Assembly (NCBI GenBank): GCA_007693595.1
Contig: REDI01000048.1
Location: 1 to 64,000, forward strand
Direction: 5' to 3'
Origin: Deltaproteobacteria bacterium
GTDB taxonomy: Bacteria; Myxococcota_A; UBA796; GCA-2862545
Length of the DNA: 64,000 nt
Shown: positions 55,927-64,000 of the stretch, piece by piece
How positions within the stretch are numbered: the stretch's first letter is position 1
How the letters are laid out: each line of letters opens with the position of its first letter
Position numbers and translations under genes: made by a program
Notes under the pieces: model-generated
What the model was told of the DNA's origin: nothing
Database searches by the model: none
What the model saw: only the letters and a program-made list of their open reading frames with translations

Positions 55927-58272
55927 ATGCGCACCGCCCTGATCCTCTTCGCCGTCGTACCTGGGATGGCCCTCGCTGGCCAGCCCGTCGACGAGTTCGA
56001 TGCGAACGTGGCCCGAGGGCTGGAGCCCGATCCGGGTCAGCTCGTCGTGGTGGCCCAGGATCTGGACCCTCCCCTGCTGAACGCGCTGCGCGCCCTGGGC
56101 TGCCACCTCGACCACCGTTGGGGCCAACGCCTCATCGCGACCTTCCGCTGCGCCTCCTCCGGGCCCCCCCGATCGCTCTTGCTCCAGGCGACCCAGATCC
56201 CAGGCATCACCTGGGCCCAGATCCCTTTCACGCTCGACCTCTCTTCGATCCCCGACGATCTGACCAGCAGCCAGTGGCACCACCTCAACCACGGCCAGAC
56301 CATCGCAGGCCAAGAGGGCATCGTCGGGGCCGACATGTCGTCGATCGAAGCCTGGGAGCGCACGATCGGCGGGGCGACCCCCATCGTGGCCGTCCTCGAC
56401 ACCGGGGTCTACCTCGACCACCGCGAGCTCCGCGACCAGATCGCCGTCAACGAGGGCGAGATCTGCGACAACGGCGTCGATGATGACGGAAACGGCTACA
56501 TCGACGACTGCTACGGCTGGGACACGGCCGACGACGACAACGACGTCGATCCTCGGACCCTGCCCACCACCGCGGCGGCCGGCGGCCCGTGCCAGCGCGA
56601 GCACGGCACCTTCATCTCGGGCTTGATCGCCGGAACCTCCAACAACGGCACCGGGGTCGCTGGAGTGATCTGGGATGGGCGTGTCCTGCCCCTCAAGATC
56701 GCCTCCGACGACGGCTGCCGCGTCTTCGACACCAGCGTCGCCGAGGCCTTGCTCTACGCCCACGACCGAGGCGCGCGCATCGTCAACGCCTCCTGGGCCT
56801 TCACCGGCAGCTCGACCCTGCTTCAAGAGGCCTTCCTCGAAGCGGAGGGCCGGGGAACATTCTTCGCCCTCGCCGCTGGGAACGACGGGATCGACACCAA
56901 CCTCCACACCCTCTATCCCCTCGCCTACGACCTCGAGGGAGCGCTCTCCGTCACCGCCACCACCAACCGCGACACCCGCCCCCCCTACGCCAACTGGGGC
57001 GCCACCACCATCCACCTCGGAGCGCCGGGGCACGAGCTGTGGTCGAGCGGGATCGGCGGCATCGATGACCACCACCGCGGGAGCGGCACCTCGTACGCGG
57101 CCCCCCTGGTCGCCGCCACGGCCGCCCTGATCTGGTCGGAGTGGCCCAGCCTGAGCGCCAACGAAGTCCGCGACGCGATCCTCGACAGCGTGGATCCGGT
57201 CGAGGACCTCGACTGTGGCGTGACCGACCGATGTGTGCTGTCCGGCGGTCGGCTGAACGCTGGCGCAGCGCTCGCCGAGGCGGAGCGCCGAGCGACGCAG
57301 CCGAACCTTCGCCTGAGCGGCATGATCTTCGATGACTCGGTCGGCGGCGACGGCGACGGCCAGCCTGAGCGCGGCGAGACCTTCGACCTGCGCCTGGCCC
57401 TCGAGAACCGCGGCCCTGTGCGCGCGCAGCCAGACCTGACCCTTCACATCGACCACCCTCACCTCACCCCTACCTCGGTCGAGCTCGCCCTGAGCCCCAT
57501 CGAGCCCGCGAGCTCGGCCCTCTCCGAGCCCCCAGTCTCCCTCAGCATCCCCCTCGACTGCCTCGAAGACACGGACGCCACCTTCTCGATCGTCCTCCAC
57601 GACGCGGCGACCGGCGCCGAGTTCTCCTTCACCCGCGTCGTGTCCATCCGGTGCGACATCGACGACGACGACGATGGCTGGCGCTATCCCGAGGACTGCG
57701 ACGACAACGATCCCCTTGTCAACCCCGGCATGCCCGAGCGCTGCACCGGGGTCGACGACAACTGCGACGGCATCATCGACGGCGACGACGCCCTCGATGC
57801 CATCGCCTGGTTCCCCGACGAAGACGGGGATGGCTACGGCGGCGAGGGCCCCAGCGTCAACTCCTGCGCTCCCCCCGAGGGCTACGGCTGGGGCGAGGGC
57901 GACTGCGACGACCAGGACCCCACGGTCTACCCACGCGCTCCCGAGATCTGCGATGGGATCGACAACAACTGCGATGGTCAGATCGACGTGGGGGCCATCG
58001 ATGCCGAGGTCTTCTACGAAGATCTCGACGGGGATGGCTGGGGGAGCGACCGCGAGATCCTCGCCTGTGAGCAGCCCCGATTCACCGCGACCCGCTCCGG
58101 GGACTGCGACGATCGCGACCCTTCGGTCTACCCAGGGAGCGATAGCCACGACGAAGACTGCCGCCCTCGCCGAGCCTCAACCTGCAGCGCCGCGCCTGTC
58201 GAGGCGGGGTGGCTGGGCCTGCTCGCGCTGGTCGCGCTGCGGCGGAGGCGTCGTCAGAGGGGACAGCCCTGA
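55927..58272 (+). CDS. Subtilase (S8) with MopE-type repeats and MYXO-CTERM-like tail
   Basis: A 781-aa secreted serine protease. Signal MRTALILFAVVPGMALAG; prodomain-like segment about 20-110. The catalytic triad is D158 (AVLDTGVYLDH), H226 (REHGTFISGL) and S389 (GSGTSYAAPLVA). After a beta-sandwich (about 460-570) come Asp/Asn-rich modules (about 575-755) with D-C-D-D-x-D/N and IDNNCDGxxD cores, as in Myxococcus MopE copper/calcium-binding proteins. The C-terminus has Cys-Ser-Ala-Ala-Pro, a hydrophobic helix GWLGLLALVALR and RRRRRQ, a MYXO-CTERM sorting pattern, suggesting cell-surface lipid anchoring after processing. Overlaps the convergent lipoprotein gene by 19 nt. Confidence 0.94.
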   Translation: MRTALILFAVVPGMALAGQPVDEFDANVARGLEPDPGQLVVVAQDLDPPLLNALRALGCHLDHRWGQRLIATFRCASSGPPRSLLLQATQIPGITWAQIPFTLDLSSIPDDLTSSQWHHLNHGQTIAGQEGIVGADMSSIEAWERTIGGATPIVAVLDTGVYLDHRELRDQIAVNEGEICDNGVDDDGNGYIDDCYGWDTADDDNDVDPRTLPTTAAAGGPCQREHGTFISGLIAGTSNNGTGVAGVIWDGRVLPLKIASDDGCRVFDTSVAEALLYAHDRGARIVNASWAFTGSSTLLQEAFLEAEGRGTFFALAAGNDGIDTNLHTLYPLAYDLEGALSVTATTNRDTRPPYANWGATTIHLGAPGHELWSSGIGGIDDHHRGSGTSYAAPLVAATAALIWSEWPSLSANEVRDAILDSVDPVEDLDCGVTDRCVLSGGRLNAGAALAEAERRATQPNLRLSGMIFDDSVGGDGDGQPERGETFDLRLALENRGPVRAQPDLTLHIDHPHLTPTSVELALSPIEPASSALSEPPVSLSIPLDCLEDTDATFSIVLHDAATGAEFSFTRVVSIRCDIDDDDDGWRYPEDCDDNDPLVNPGMPERCTGVDDNCDGIIDGDDALDAIAWFPDEDGDGYGGEGPSVNSCAPPEGYGWGEGDCDDQDPTVYPRAPEICDGIDNNCDGQIDVGAIDAEVFYEDLDGDGWGSDREILACEQPRFTATRSGDCDDRDPSVYPGSDSHDEDCRPRRASTCSAAPVEAGWLGLLALVALRRRRRQRGQP

Positions 58273-59273
58273 CCGAAGGGCACCCACCGCAGCGCGTTGG
58301 TGTTGAACTCTTCGCCATCGACCAGAAAGCGCCACCCAGAGGTGATCTGGTGATCCGCGAGCGCCCGCGCATCTTCGATGGTGCGAGGTGTGTCGGTGAA
58401 GCGGAGATCGAGGCGCTGGCCGTCGAAGCAGAGCGCCGCGTCACGGAGGATGTCGGTGCCTTCGGTGTAGACCCCATCGCCGTTGACGTCCTCGAAGACC
58501 ATGTTCACCATGTGCACGAAGCGGGGAGCGTCGGTGGGGGACTGGAAGGCGGCGGCCGAGGGCCGGATCGTGACCGTGATGTCGAAGCGCCCGGTCTCGG
58601 GGGGCGGCACCACGTTGTAGGCGACGAAGTTCGAGGGCTCCCCCTGGCCAAAGCGCCGCGCGTCGAGGGCGACCACACCCAAAGGATCGCCTTGGAGCGA
58701 GAGCACGCCGGACAGCCGAGGTTGGGAGGAGAGCCCCCAGAGCGGGACCTCGGCTTGGGTGTTCAAGGCGCGGAAGAGAGGCTCCTCGTCGATGCGCTCG
58801 TAGACCGACCACCCCGCAGGCTGATCCCCCTGAGCGCTCGGCGCATAGGCGAGCCAGCGTTCTTCGCCAAAGCCAAGGATGAAGTCGTCGGAGCGCTCCT
58901 CGAAGAGCCCGTTGCGGTTCGCATCATCGAAGATGACGGGCAGGTAGAGCGCGCCGGTCCCCCCAAAAGGCAGCTCCCCAAGGTGCTCCGTGGGCGGATC
59001 GTCGGGCAAGGGGAGCGAGAAGTTCCCGGTGCCCCCTAAGGTTTGGATCGCGAGCTGCTCGCCGAGGCTCCAGGAGTCCGCGGCGTGCACGTCGACGCGC
59101 ACCAGCGCGACCTGGATCGAGGTGCCGCGCCGCTCCGCGTCGGACGTGCGCGAGGTGTAGCCGATGAAGGCCTGCGGGATCTCTGAGCCGCTGCCCATAC
59201 CGTTGGGCTGGCTCTCGACGGAGCCATCGCCACACGCCGCCAAGCCGATGCCAAGCCAGATGAACCACCGCAT
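58254..59273 (-). CDS. Lipoprotein, possible paralogue of 26776-27879
   Basis: A 339-aa lipoprotein: signal MRWFIWLGIGLAAC. It has a calcium-loop-like segment YLPVIFDDANRNGLFEERSD and a second (VFEDVNGDGVYTEGTD) near residue 265. The organisation matches the lipoprotein at 26776-27879: lipobox, D-x-N-x-D/N-G loop inside a Y(V/L)P(Y/V)(V/I)F context, Cys near the end. Similarity is modest. GGAGG lies 5 nt upstream. Function unknown. Confidence 0.75.
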   Translation of the reverse strand: MRWFIWLGIGLAACGDGSVESQPNGMGSGSEIPQAFIGYTSRTSDAERRGTSIQVALVRVDVHAADSWSLGEQLAIQTLGGTGNFSLPLPDDPPTEHLGELPFGGTGALYLPVIFDDANRNGLFEERSDDFILGFGEERWLAYAPSAQGDQPAGWSVYERIDEEPLFRALNTQAEVPLWGLSSQPRLSGVLSLQGDPLGVVALDARRFGQGEPSNFVAYNVVPPPETGRFDITVTIRPSAAAFQSPTDAPRFVHMVNMVFEDVNGDGVYTEGTDILRDAALCFDGQRLDLRFTDTPRTIEDARALADHQITSGWRFLVDGEEFNTNALRWVPFGQGCPL

Positions 59274-59350
59274 GACAACCTCCGAGCGCTCCCTAACGCG
59301 CCGCGCACCGCGCCGGTCCGCGCGGATCCAGACCGCGCGAAGACGACGGC

Positions 59351-59833
59351 CTATGGCTCCCCCTCACGCGCCGCGCTACCGCGACGGAAGGTCTGAATGC
59401 GCTGGCGTAGATCGGAGGGGATCGGGATCGCCCGCTGAAAGGTCTCGCTGGAGGGATCGAGATCCATGACCACGCAGACGGTACGCCCCGTGACCCGAAG
59501 CCCTCCGTCCGGGCCTCGGACCTGATAGTCGAAGTGGACGGAGGAGCTCCCAAGGCGCGCGATCGACAACACCACTGCGACCTGCTCCCCGAAGCGACTC
59601 GGCGCCCTATAGTCAGCTTCTGCCCTGACTGAAGGCAGGCCAAGCCTGTGCTGACGAATGAGGCTCGCGTACGGCAGCCCGAGGGGCCCGTCGAACCACG
59701 ACTCCATCGCCTGATGAAAGAGGTCGAAGTACCTTGGATAGTAGATGATCCCTGCCGGGTCACAGTCGCCGAACCGGATCTCGACCCGCCAGGTGAACTG
59801 CCCGACCTCGGCCGAGTCAGAGGGTACGCTCAA
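59351..59833 (-). CDS. Acyl-CoA thioesterase, hot-dog fold (4HBT-like)
   Basis: A 160-aa single hot-dog enzyme. RFGDCDPAGIIYYPRYFDLFHQAMESW is the 4-hydroxybenzoyl-CoA thioesterase signature with the catalytic Asp. The central helix and strands (VRAEADYRAPSRFGEQVAV) are complete. Starts at TTG 59833 behind AGGAG. Downstream of the small membrane gene at 59846 in the same direction, 12 nt away. Likely hydrolyses an acyl-CoA intermediate. Confidence 0.9.
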   Translation of the reverse strand: MSVPSDSAEVGQFTWRVEIRFGDCDPAGIIYYPRYFDLFHQAMESWFDGPLGLPYASLIRQHRLGLPSVRAEADYRAPSRFGEQVAVVLSIARLGSSSVHFDYQVRGPDGGLRVTGRTVCVVMDLDPSSETFQRAIPIPSDLRQRIQTFRRGSAAREGEP

Positions 59834-59845
59834 GGCTACTCCTGC

Positions 59846-60160
59846 TTACTTACCGGCTTTGGCCCTTGCCTTGGCCAGCTTCTTCTTGCGCTCCTTCTCG
59901 GCGGCCTTCTCGGGGTCGTCGATGAAGGTGAGCACGATCCCCACGATCAACCCGATGCTCCCGAAGCAGCAGCACGCCCAGCCGCAGGCGACCGTCCACG
60001 GGTAGAAGAGTTGCTCCTCGGTGATCATGTTCTGCGTGGCGATGGGCACGATGTAGAGGAAGGCTAGGAGCAGGACCGCGATAATGATGGTCAGACAGGA
60101 GACGCCTGTGCAGCTCCGCCCGCCGTTGCCTGAACCATACGCGTAGTCTTCGTCAGCCAT
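59846..60160 (-). CDS. Small membrane protein
   Basis: A 104-aa protein with two membrane segments (about residues 24-42, LTIIIAVLLLAFLYIVPIA, and 58-80), a Cys-rich part (ACGWACCCFGS), a polar Gly/Ser-rich start and a Lys/Ala-rich tail (KAAEKERKKKLAKAR). Different from the DUF4190-like gene at 16196. Function unknown. GGAGG upstream of the ATG. Confidence 0.6.
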   Translation of the reverse strand: MADEDYAYGSGNGGRSCTGVSCLTIIIAVLLLAFLYIVPIATQNMITEEQLFYPWTVACGWACCCFGSIGLIVGIVLTFIDDPEKAAEKERKKKLAKARAKAGK

Positions 60161-60273
60161 GATCGCCTCTCCTCCGAGCGGTGAGGCTACCCGAGAGCAG
60201 CCACGGTTTCAACCCGTCCCCGATCGCGGGGAACCCTTATGCCAGGAACCCGCCCCGCTACCCCTTCGCACGC

Positions 60274-62826
60274 TCAAGGCTCCGAACAATCCACCACGTC
60301 GGCTCGCAGATCGAGCACGTCGAGATCGGCCTCGCCGAGCTGGCCTTCATAGCGCTCATCGCCCAGGTTGTCGGAGAAGGAGAAGTGGGAGCGATCGAAG
60401 GTCTCGCAGCGGGTCTCGTCGCCGTCGGTGAAGGAGCGGCCCAGGAGCACCACCCCAAACTTGAGGCTGTTCACGACCGAGACCTCCTCGACCGAGGGCG
60501 TGGCGGTGTCGAAGGTGACCGCCCCGAGCGCGGCGAGGGCGCCCCCCCCATCGACGAGGACATGCTCGAGCGCGCTCCGGCCTGCTGGTGGGAAGGGAAT
60601 GGAGGCTTCCTCGCGGAGGAAGTCTTCGTTGCGGAAGGTGAGACCCACAAAACCCGCGTCGGGGTCGGCTGCGGAGAAAGCGATGGGGCTGGTCGACAGC
60701 CCGATCGCCTCGAGGGAGCCGTGCGCTCGATCGCCAGCATCGTTCTCGTAGCGCTCCGTGCGCAGACCGCCCGAGGGCCCAAAGGTGATCTGAGTGCCGG
60801 GACGCAGGATCAGCCGCGCCGGCTCGAGCTCGTCGGTGTCGGTGACCGCGCCTCGGATCGTGAGGATCTGGTTGATCCGGTACGGAAGGTTGAACGGCCT
60901 CCAGGTGCCGGACTGGTCGAGTCGAGTCCCTTGCACGAGGATCCAAGGGCGCTCGAGCGCCGAGAGCGAGGCGCCGGCCCGGGGGAGGGACGCGACCGAG
61001 GCCGCATCGGCGCGGAGGACGCCTTCGCCACCCGAGATGAGCAGACCGGCGCTGTCTTCGTGGAAGGTGCCGGTGAGGGCCAGGCCGTCGCCCAGGTGAT
61101 CGGTGATGCTCAGGTCATCGATGAGCAGATCGTGAGCCGCGACCTCGACCGCTTGCCCCGAGGATCCCGCACCATCGACGGTGACGCGCCGAAGGCTGGA
61201 CGGCAACAAGGCGGGGCCCAACGTGAGGCCCCTCCACGGGCTCTCGGCTCCATCGAGACCGCTGAGGGTCACGGGCGCAGAATCACTCTCGCCAAAGTGG
61301 ACCGCGCTTGGCCCGTCGACGCCCGCGGTCAGTCCGCGACCCGGTAGAAAGCGGATCCGAACCCCGGGCTCGATGGCGAGCTCTCCGGGCTCGAGCTCGG
61401 TTCCCCGGACGTCGAGATCCCCATCGGCGCGGTAGGTCACCCCGAGCGACTTGAACAAGCCCCCCTGGGCGACAGAGCCGGGGAGCAGGTAGATGGTGTT
61501 GCCTTCGGCGCGGCCGCTGGCGCTCACCCCGCCCTGCCGGCCGTTGCCAACATACGAGCTGCCGGCATGAGGGAGGGAGGAGGCGGCGCTGGGTGCGGCG
61601 ACCACGGGATAGGCGTGGTCGGTGATCGAGAGTCCGGAGCTGTCGGGGTCGAAGGTGCCGCCGTCGAGGTACACCCCAGCGCCCAGACCATCGACCAGAT
61701 CGACCTCGTTCACGGAGACGACCGCGCCGTCGCGGACGGTGAGCGAGGCGGGCTCGGGCACCACCGAGGCCCCCGCCCCTTCGATACGAACGTGATGGAG
61801 CTCGCCGGTGACCTCGCCGGGGCCCCCGACGAAGTGCAGGCCACCCCAGGCCGACTCGGGAGCCCCAGTCGGCGCCAGAGAGAACGTGACCGGAGCGCTC
61901 GACGTCCCTCGGGCGACCAGACGCGAGGCCTGATCGCGCCGGTAGGCCCCGGAGGAGCCTTCGGGCACGACCCCGTACTGCGGACCTTCTTGGGTGCCCC
62001 CGACGAGGATCGAGGTCTGGTTGGCGACGCGGAGGTCGAGTCCGGGCTCAAGGACCAGCTCACCACGAAAGATCTCGACATCGCCCGCGAGACGAAGGGG
62101 GTAGCCCTTGGGAGACCACACATGGCGACCGGAGAGCTCGCCCGCGCTGACGTCGATGTGAGCATCGACGTCGAGTTCGATGCCGTCGGGTAGCGTGGTG
62201 ACCGCCCGAGGGTGCGCGCAGATCGCCGCCTGGTTCGCACCGGAGATCTCGAGATCGGCGCTGTCGGAGGTGAGTCGTGCTTCGGCGCCGAGGGTGAGGC
62301 CACACTGGCGGGAGCCCTGGATCTCGACCCCTTCGAGGGTCACGTTGCTGCGGTCGATGATGAGGGAGCCGCCCTGCCCCGCCTCGCCGCCGGACGCGAC
62401 GCCCGCTCCCGAGAAGACGGCGTGCCGAAGGACGACCTCGCCCTGGTTGGTTCGCGGCGGGACCACCGTGGAGGCGGAGTCCGGGTCGTCGCCCCGCGTC
62501 CAGCGGTTCACCCGGATCCCACCCCAGGAGCCATCCCCTGCCGCTTCGAGGTGGACGGGACGCCCGGGCTCACCCTCGATGCGGAGAGAGCCGTTGATGG
62601 TCAGGGTGACGTCGGGCTCGAACCGGATGCGTGCGCCTGGACCGATCACCAGCTCGCCCTCGACGGTCATGCTGCACGTGACCGTGTGGGGGTTGAGGTC
62701 TCGGCCCCAGACCTCGTCATCGACCGGGTTGCAGTGGTCGGGGCCAGCGGTGCTCGAGAACTCGGAGCACGCCACCCCCGTGAGGGAGAGAGTCGCAAGG
62801 ACCGGATACAGAACACGTCTTGGCAC
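60274..62826 (-). CDS. Large beta-helix lipoprotein
   Basis: An 850-aa outer-envelope lipoprotein (signal VPRRVLYPVLATLSLTGVAC). The body is a series of repetitive strands typical of right-handed parallel beta-helices/choice-of-anchor proteins: LVIGPGARIRFEPDVTLTIN, LVLEPGLDLRV, LAIEPGVRIRFLPGRGL, LILRPGTQITFGPSGGL, each followed by Gly-rich turns and hydrophobic strands such as GVEIQGSRQCGLTL. No catalytic site identified. GTG 62826 has GGAG upstream. It may act in adhesion or surface display. Confidence 0.85.
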   Translation of the reverse strand: MPRRVLYPVLATLSLTGVACSEFSSTAGPDHCNPVDDEVWGRDLNPHTVTCSMTVEGELVIGPGARIRFEPDVTLTINGSLRIEGEPGRPVHLEAAGDGSWGGIRVNRWTRGDDPDSASTVVPPRTNQGEVVLRHAVFSGAGVASGGEAGQGGSLIIDRSNVTLEGVEIQGSRQCGLTLGAEARLTSDSADLEISGANQAAICAHPRAVTTLPDGIELDVDAHIDVSAGELSGRHVWSPKGYPLRLAGDVEIFRGELVLEPGLDLRVANQTSILVGGTQEGPQYGVVPEGSSGAYRRDQASRLVARGTSSAPVTFSLAPTGAPESAWGGLHFVGGPGEVTGELHHVRIEGAGASVVPEPASLTVRDGAVVSVNEVDLVDGLGAGVYLDGGTFDPDSSGLSITDHAYPVVAAPSAASSLPHAGSSYVGNGRQGGVSASGRAEGNTIYLLPGSVAQGGLFKSLGVTYRADGDLDVRGTELEPGELAIEPGVRIRFLPGRGLTAGVDGPSAVHFGESDSAPVTLSGLDGAESPWRGLTLGPALLPSSLRRVTVDGAGSSGQAVEVAAHDLLIDDLSITDHLGDGLALTGTFHEDSAGLLISGGEGVLRADAASVASLPRAGASLSALERPWILVQGTRLDQSGTWRPFNLPYRINQILTIRGAVTDTDELEPARLILRPGTQITFGPSGGLRTERYENDAGDRAHGSLEAIGLSTSPIAFSAADPDAGFVGLTFRNEDFLREEASIPFPPAGRSALEHVLVDGGGALAALGAVTFDTATPSVEEVSVVNSLKFGVVLLGRSFTDGDETRCETFDRSHFSFSDNLGDERYEGQLGEADLDVLDLRADVVDCSEP

Positions 62827-63067
62827 GGATCGCTCCACCAGCAGCCGCCCTAGACTAGCGCAGTCGAAACGACCTTGCTGGCCCCCCCCGACACACGAGC
62901 CCAAACCCTGCGGGACGGGCCGAGTTCTTGGAGGCAAGCATCCCTCTCTCCGCCGCTCAGGGCTGCGCACCTCGGGCGCCACACGCCTCGTGGGGCCTCG
63001 GAAGTCTCTACCGATCAAGCGAAGCGCCGCCCGGTAAGCTAGGCTCAGCCCGCCCTTCGGAGCCCCG

Positions 63068-63511
63068 ATGCCTCGCGCCTTGATCCGCCAGCTCGTTTGG
63101 TATCTCTTCATCGGCGGTCTGACGACCGGCATGTACTACGTGCTATGGGCGGTTCTGTTCACTCTCGGCGTCGACTACCGGATCGCCGCGGCGGTGGGCT
63201 ACGGCATCGGAAGTCTCGTCAACTACGGCCTCCAAAAGGTGATCACCTTCCGAGATAAGAGCCGAGGCGTCGCCATGGGCGGTCAGTTCCTCGTCTACTG
63301 GATCATCGTCGCCCTCTCGCTGGGCCTGACGGTGCTGGGGGTCTGGATCGGGGTCGCGGGTCTGGGTCTGTCGGAGTGGCTCTCGGTCGTCCTGACCAGC
63401 GCGGTGAACCTTGGCTTCAACTTTGGCGCACACCGAGGAATCACCTTCAATGCTAGGCTTTGGGACCCCAGACCTCCCAGCCCCTCCCCGGAGCGGACTC
63501 CACTACGGTAG
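63068..63511 (+). CDS. GtrA-like membrane protein
   Basis: A 147-aa protein with four predicted transmembrane helices (about 10-28, 36-55, 73-95, 102-120) and the GtrA pattern: a short N-terminus before the first helix, YFIGGLTTG-type start (LVWYLFIGGLTTGMYY), VGYGIGSLVNYGLQKVITFRDKS with the conserved FxxxxxWxF-like NY...TF segment, and the end LGFNFGAHRGITF. GtrA proteins help flip bactoprenol-linked glucose or similar. The Pro/Ser-rich tail is unusual. 241 nt of sequence to its left hold no gene that I can see. Confidence 0.85.
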   Translation: MPRALIRQLVWYLFIGGLTTGMYYVLWAVLFTLGVDYRIAAAVGYGIGSLVNYGLQKVITFRDKSRGVAMGGQFLVYWIIVALSLGLTVLGVWIGVAGLGLSEWLSVVLTSAVNLGFNFGAHRGITFNARLWDPRPPSPSPERTPLR

Positions 63512-63541
63512 AACGGAGCAGCACCCAGACGAGGGGAGAGC

Positions 63542-64000
63542 ATGACACGACGCGAAGAAGAAGGCCGCTATCAGATGCTTTGGGACTGCCCCGCCTGCGG
63601 GGCCGAGAAGCTCCTGGGGCTCGATCACCGCTTTTGCCCCGCATGCGGGAGTCCTCAGGACCCGGAGCTGCGCTACTTCCCCTCCGACGACGACAAGGTG
63701 GCCGTCGACGATCACCCCTACCACGGGGCCGACAAGGTCTGCCCTGCCTGCGACACGCCCAACAGCGCCGCGTCGGACTTCTGCGAGGCCTGCGGCTCTC
63801 CCCTCGACGACGCGGCCGCGGCCAAACAGCGTCAACGAAAGGTCACCGCCGAAGGCGAGCGCTTCGACGGCGAGAGCGGCTCCGACGCCAAGCGAGAGGC
63901 CCGCGAACGCAAGCAGGCCGCCAAAGAGGCGCGGCTTCGCGAGATGCAGGGCGTCGGTCCCGAGCCGGCCGGGCCTCCCAAGAAGTCCTTCGGAAACTCC
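63542..64000 (+). CDS. Zinc-ribbon protein, truncated by the window edge
   Basis: At least 153 residues, open to the end of the window with no stop. Two CxxC pairs make a first zinc ribbon (WDCPACGAEK, FCPACGSPQ) and two more a second (KVCPACDTPN, FCEACGSPL). A charged Lys/Arg/Glu/Ala-rich helix follows. GGGGAG before the ATG supports the start. The full domain architecture lies to the right of the window. Confidence 0.75.
   Translation, partial: MTRREEEGRYQMLWDCPACGAEKLLGLDHRFCPACGSPQDPELRYFPSDDDKVAVDDHPYHGADKVCPACDTPNSAASDFCEACGSPLDDAAAAKQRQRKVTAEGERFDGESGSDAKREARERKQAAKEARLREMQGVGPEPAGPPKKSFGNS

Noticed and set aside
55861-58149. Long minus-strand frame of about 760 aa opposite the subtilase
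   Set aside because: Val/Asp/Gly-dominated shadow of the subtilase's repeat region; no motifs.

Overview
This is a high-G+C chromosomal segment that most likely comes from a member of the Myxococcota (old Deltaproteobacteria). Four things point there. A subtilase at 55927-58272 ends in Asp-rich MopE-type metal-binding repeats and a Cys/hydrophobic/Arg tail of the MYXO-CTERM type. Roughly fifteen genes encode lipoproteins with a lipobox. WG-repeat, BNR-repeat, beta-helix and zinc-ribbon proteins are frequent. A sphingosine-1-phosphate-lyase-like enzyme is present, as expected in a lineage that handles sphingolipids. I cannot place it below phylum. Genes are packed tightly, ATGA/TTGA start-stop overlaps are common, and about 55 protein genes plus one tRNA are supported.

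Layout. 1-5280 is the accessory-looking part: two secreted proteins (an Asp-box lipoprotein and an unknown), a small ORF that may be a mobile-element remnant, paired 21-bp motifs including an exact 55-bp direct repeat at 1-55 and 4616-4670, an 81-bp tandem array and tRNA-Val(CAC). 5390-18630 is mixed metabolism and envelope: a lipoprotein, an S1P-lyase-like PLP enzyme, a GspC-like PDZ protein, a PstS-OmpA fusion lipoprotein, pyroglutamyl peptidase, a methyltransferase, aconitase AcnA, a phosphoesterase, a hot-dog protein, a GAF-like protein and a glucose/sorbosone dehydrogenase-like lipoprotein. 18612-26655 is an alpha-2-macroglobulin/PBP1C pair (envelope protease trap plus peptidoglycan synthase).

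29854-34309 is a tightly coupled gene string: a pilin-like lipoprotein, an ASH-domain lipoprotein, a divergent inorganic pyrophosphatase, a GT-C membrane glycosyltransferase, an esterase-fold lipoprotein that has lost its catalytic Ser and His, and a zinc-ribbon membrane protein. 36511-39408 carries an AsmA-like protein preceded by a perfect hairpin, a rhodanese and a propeller lipoprotein. 39430-45681 is the ATP synthase operon in the order b', b, delta, alpha, gamma, beta, epsilon; the a and c subunits are absent. 46675-48089 holds a RecF/SMC-like protein with an eroded nucleotide site coupled to a zinc-ribbon membrane protein.

48116-64000 contains RecQ, a small Cys-rich lipoprotein, an ABC exporter pair, a WG-repeat protein, type I asparaginase, the MYXO-CTERM subtilase, further lipoproteins, a thioesterase, a large beta-helix lipoprotein, a GtrA-like protein and a zinc-ribbon protein cut by the window edge.

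No CRISPR array, complete insertion sequence, prophage or rRNA was seen. Convergent genes meet with almost no space: every clear convergent junction lies between a 32-nt overlap and a 26-nt gap, often with a small palindrome at the stop codons. The best candidates for something undescribed are the 21-bp motif element, the 29854-34309 string with its dead esterase and altered pyrophosphatase, and the hairpin at 36511. No complete new system can be claimed from sequence reading alone.
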